From the NCBI GenBank assembly GCA_050747825.1, contig JBOGJG010000105.1, positions 1 to 24,396 on the forward strand: a stretch of 24,396 nucleotides of DNA, in the 5' to 3' direction. The notes beneath the pieces were generated by a model that was given only the letters and a program-made list of their open reading frames with translations, made no database searches and had not been told where the DNA came from. The position numbers were made by a program, and so were the translations under genes. How positions within the stretch are numbered: position 1 is the stretch's first letter; each line of letters opens with the position of its first letter. Source of the stretch: JBOGJG01 sp050747825. Its GTDB lineage: Bacteria; Acidobacteriota; UBA6911; RPQK01; JBOGJG01. Shown here one piece after another: positions 22,738 through 24,396 of the stretch.

Positions 22738-24099
22738 CTAATTTGTCGCCTCAGTTGCAGTCCCCCCTCTCACTTTTGAGAGCACGTGCTCGTCCACCCA
22801 TTTCGCGTCCCACCACTCGATGGGATTGACCTGGACGCCCTGGAGAATCATGCTGTAGTGAAGGTGATCGCCACCTGCCAGTCCCGTGTGCCCGGTGCGG
22901 CCCAGCACCTGCCCCCGCGAAACACGGTCTCCCTGTTGGACCTCCATGGAGCTCATATGCCCGTAGAGCGACATAAGTCCCAGCCCGTGATCGACGATCA
23001 CAGTATAGCCGTATATGCCCAGATAATCGGCAAACACCACCATTCCGTCATTGGAGCACTCGATGGGACCTTGAGAAACCGTGGCCAGGTCGAAACCCAG
23101 GTGAGTCTGGCGGTCCACCACCTGGTTGTCGTAGACGTAAGTCCGGTGATCGGCGAAAGCCGACTCGACTTGAGAGTTGCTGAGCTGCAGGAAGGGCCCC
23201 TGCCACAGTAGTTGATCTGCCGAACTCAAGCTGATCTCGGCAATCTGAGCGTTATTCACCTGTCTGAGATTGTCGTTGACCGCCAGAAAATTTTGCAGAG
23301 GACTGCCCTGATCTGAGATTTGAGGCGAGTGAGAAATGATCTCAGGGGCTGTTTGCTGAATAAATGAATCAGTGACCTGGATATCTCGCCGGCGGAACCT
23401 GACAGGAAAAATCTTGTGCCAGAATCCGGTCTGAGCGCGATTGCCCGCCAGGTCTTCGGCCCACAAGGAAATGGAGGAGTCGGCCGGCTGATCGTGTCGC
23501 AGCGCAAAGAGCCCGATATGTTCTCCCGGACGTTCCTTGAGAGGATGGCCCCTGAACACTTGGTCTCCCACCTGGATTCCGGAGGAAACTGCATCATCCG
23601 AAACCCTGTAGAGAACAGCTTCCGACCCTCCCTGCCGGATATAGTGCAGTCTTGAGAGCACCTCGATGCGGGGCGGCGTGATGTCGTATTCAAAGGTGCG
23701 CTGGTCGGTGTTCTCATGATTCCAAAATCCCCACCCCGCCTGGTCGGCGGCCCGGACCTCGAGCTGGAACTGTCCGGGAGTGACCGTGACATTCCCAAAC
23801 GTCGCGGCTGGAGAGAGAGCGATCGATCTCTGGTGGACCTCGCCTGCCTCCCATGGCCAGGTAAACGGGTAATCCTCGGTGAGCAGCACCGTGCGGGTGC
23901 CGGACTGCACCAAAGCCACCTCGATACTGCTCAGGCCCTTGCCGGGGTCACTGATGTCAAGCGAGATCCTGGATTCCTTGCCGACCTGCTCCGGCGCCTG
24001 CTCCCAGGTGATTGACGGCGGGCTCCCGTCCCAGGTCCAGAAGATGTAGACGATTCCGGCCAGGAGTAAAACCAAGATAAGAACCGCAAGCTTCGTCAT
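22738..24099 (-). CDS. M23-family (LytM-like) peptidase with N-terminal membrane anchor
   Basis: The protein has 453 residues from the ATG at 24099. Residues 4-20 (LAVLILVLLLAGIVYIF) form a signal anchor, so the rest is periplasmic. Residues ~28-320 are beta-rich Ig-like segments (ISDPGKGLSSIEVALV, VRAADQAGWG, WAEDLAGNRAQ). The C-terminal ~120 residues are the M23 domain: THLGFDLA (His333, Asp337 of HxGxD), VIVDHGLGLMSLYGHMS and GDHLHYSM (His412, His414 of HxH). All zinc and catalytic residues are present, so it is probably an active endopeptidase cutting peptidoglycan cross-bridges. The frame stays open upstream to 24243 only because it crosses the heptamer repeat (read as NHQSPIT), so the longer start is rejected. 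Its 3' end converges with the unknown anchored protein across palindrome copy B. Confidence 0.9.
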   Translation of the reverse strand: MTKLAVLILVLLLAGIVYIFWTWDGSPPSITWEQAPEQVGKESRISLDISDPGKGLSSIEVALVQSGTRTVLLTEDYPFTWPWEAGEVHQRSIALSPAATFGNVTVTPGQFQLEVRAADQAGWGFWNHENTDQRTFEYDITPPRIEVLSRLHYIRQGGSEAVLYRVSDDAVSSGIQVGDQVFRGHPLKERPGEHIGLFALRHDQPADSSISLWAEDLAGNRAQTGFWHKIFPVRFRRRDIQVTDSFIQQTAPEIISHSPQISDQGSPLQNFLAVNDNLRQVNNAQIAEISLSSADQLLWQGPFLQLSNSQVESAFADHRTYVYDNQVVDRQTHLGFDLATVSQGPIECSNDGMVVFADYLGIYGYTVIVDHGLGLMSLYGHMSSMEVQQGDRVSRGQVLGRTGHTGLAGGDHLHYSMILQGVQVNPIEWWDAKWVDEHVLSKVRGGTATEATN

Positions 24100-24143
24100 G
24101 TTCGTAATCGTACCATGGGTGGGCGGCCCAAGCTGGGATGGTA

Positions 24144-24213
24144 CATTGGTGATTTGTGATTGGTGATTGGTGATTGGTGATTGGTGATTGGTGATTGGTG
24201 ATTGGTGATTGGT
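24144..24213. repeat. Heptamer tandem repeat (GATTGGT)n
   Basis: Eight perfect GATTGGT units (24158-24213) are preceded by one GATTTGT and one CATTGGT. This short tandemly repeated sequence lies upstream of the M23 gene and next to the intron-maturase fragment. The unit length is not divisible by three, so open frames through it are artefacts. Copy number is likely to vary between strains. Confidence 0.9.
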
Positions 24214-24219
24214 CAATGG

Positions 24220-24396
24220 AGACAAGAAGATCCGCAGAACCATCCGGGAACAAACGGAGGCCCGTCACTGAAACCACTTCCGGAAGTGATCGAGGCAATC
24301 AATCGTCGAACCCAGGGCTGGGTGAACTACTTCTCGGTGGGATATCCGGCGAAAGCCTATCGTGAAGTGAATCACTACCTGGGCTGTCGTCTGATT
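24220..24396 (+). pseudogene. C-terminal fragment of a group II intron reverse transcriptase/maturase, edge-truncated
   Basis: From 24268 the plus strand reads LKPLPEVIEAINRRTQGWVNYF, SVGYPAKAYREVNHYLGCRLI, ending at the window edge. The order ...VIxxINxxxxGWxNYFxxGYPxKAxxxxNxYLxxRL is the maturase (domain X) signature of group II intron-encoded proteins. Just before it, in another frame, 24224-24268 reads KKIRRTIREQTEARH before a TGA, which fits the preceding helix of the same domain, so a frameshift is probable. The fragment abuts the heptamer repeat on its left, and no RT domain precedes it there, so the upstream coding part is gone or elsewhere. The continuation to the right is unseen. 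Confidence 0.7.

Noticed and set aside
24144..24213. A CRISPR-like array
   Set aside because: The unit is 7 bases and contiguous, with no spacers; this is a simple tandem repeat.
24100..24243. A 48-residue N-terminal extension of the M23 peptidase with NHQSPIT repeats
   Set aside because: The residues come from reading through the GATTGGT heptamer array; the signal anchor starts at the ATG at 24099.

Overview
The window looks like chromosomal DNA of a GC-rich, Gram-negative, Oar-type bacterium, most likely an Acidobacteriota member. The main evidence is a 1133-residue TonB-dependent receptor with an N-terminal carboxypeptidase-regulatory-like domain, of the kind greatly expanded in that phylum. 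Tat- or Sec-exported FAD oxidoreductases (FAD_oxidored type), a DUF1080 protein, a DUF3604 protein and a DUF1501 remnant support this, although Planctomycetes and Verrucomicrobia share those families. No rRNA, tRNA or CRISPR array was recognised.

Layout. 1-2163: a secreted metal-dependent amidohydrolase (minus strand, cut by the window edge) diverges from an exported DUF1080 (3-keto-disaccharide hydrolase-like) protein. 2164-3945 is a gene graveyard: a frameshifted TonB-receptor fragment, an IS1634/IS4-like transposase lacking its 5' part, and the last ~45 codons of a DUF1501 gene on the other strand. 4022-16214 is a catabolic-looking block: Tat FAD oxidoreductase 1, a truncated VapB-like antitoxin remnant, a secreted TPR protein, FAD oxidoreductase 2, a convergent DUF3604 metallohydrolase, then the receptor diverging from DUF3604 by 19 bp and overlapping FAD oxidoreductase 3 by one base. 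16215-24099 is more housekeeping-like: an SDR, an ArsC-type arsenate reductase paired with a ferredoxin reductase-like flavoprotein, a small exported protein, ThiI without a rhodanese domain, a CPA2-type cation/proton antiporter, a membrane-anchored unknown and an M23 peptidase. The right edge carries the C-terminal part of a group II intron maturase, apparently frameshifted.

Inferred biology: the receptor would import a nutrient that exported FAD oxidoreductases and hydrolases (DUF3604, DUF1080, amidohydrolase) act on in the periplasm. The receptor-oxidoreductase stop/start overlap is the strongest sign of a functional pair; the substrate cannot be named from sequence.

The intergenic spaces are unusually rich in repeats: two copies of a GC-rich palindrome, a short palindrome that supplies the stop-codon region of two unrelated genes, GGAACTT-type inverted repeats, a ten-unit heptamer tandem repeat, a GGTCAGTGGTCAGC hairpin cluster and a 39-nt near-palindrome. 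With the IS, intron and toxin-antitoxin relics they point to a repeat-loaded, actively rearranged chromosome.
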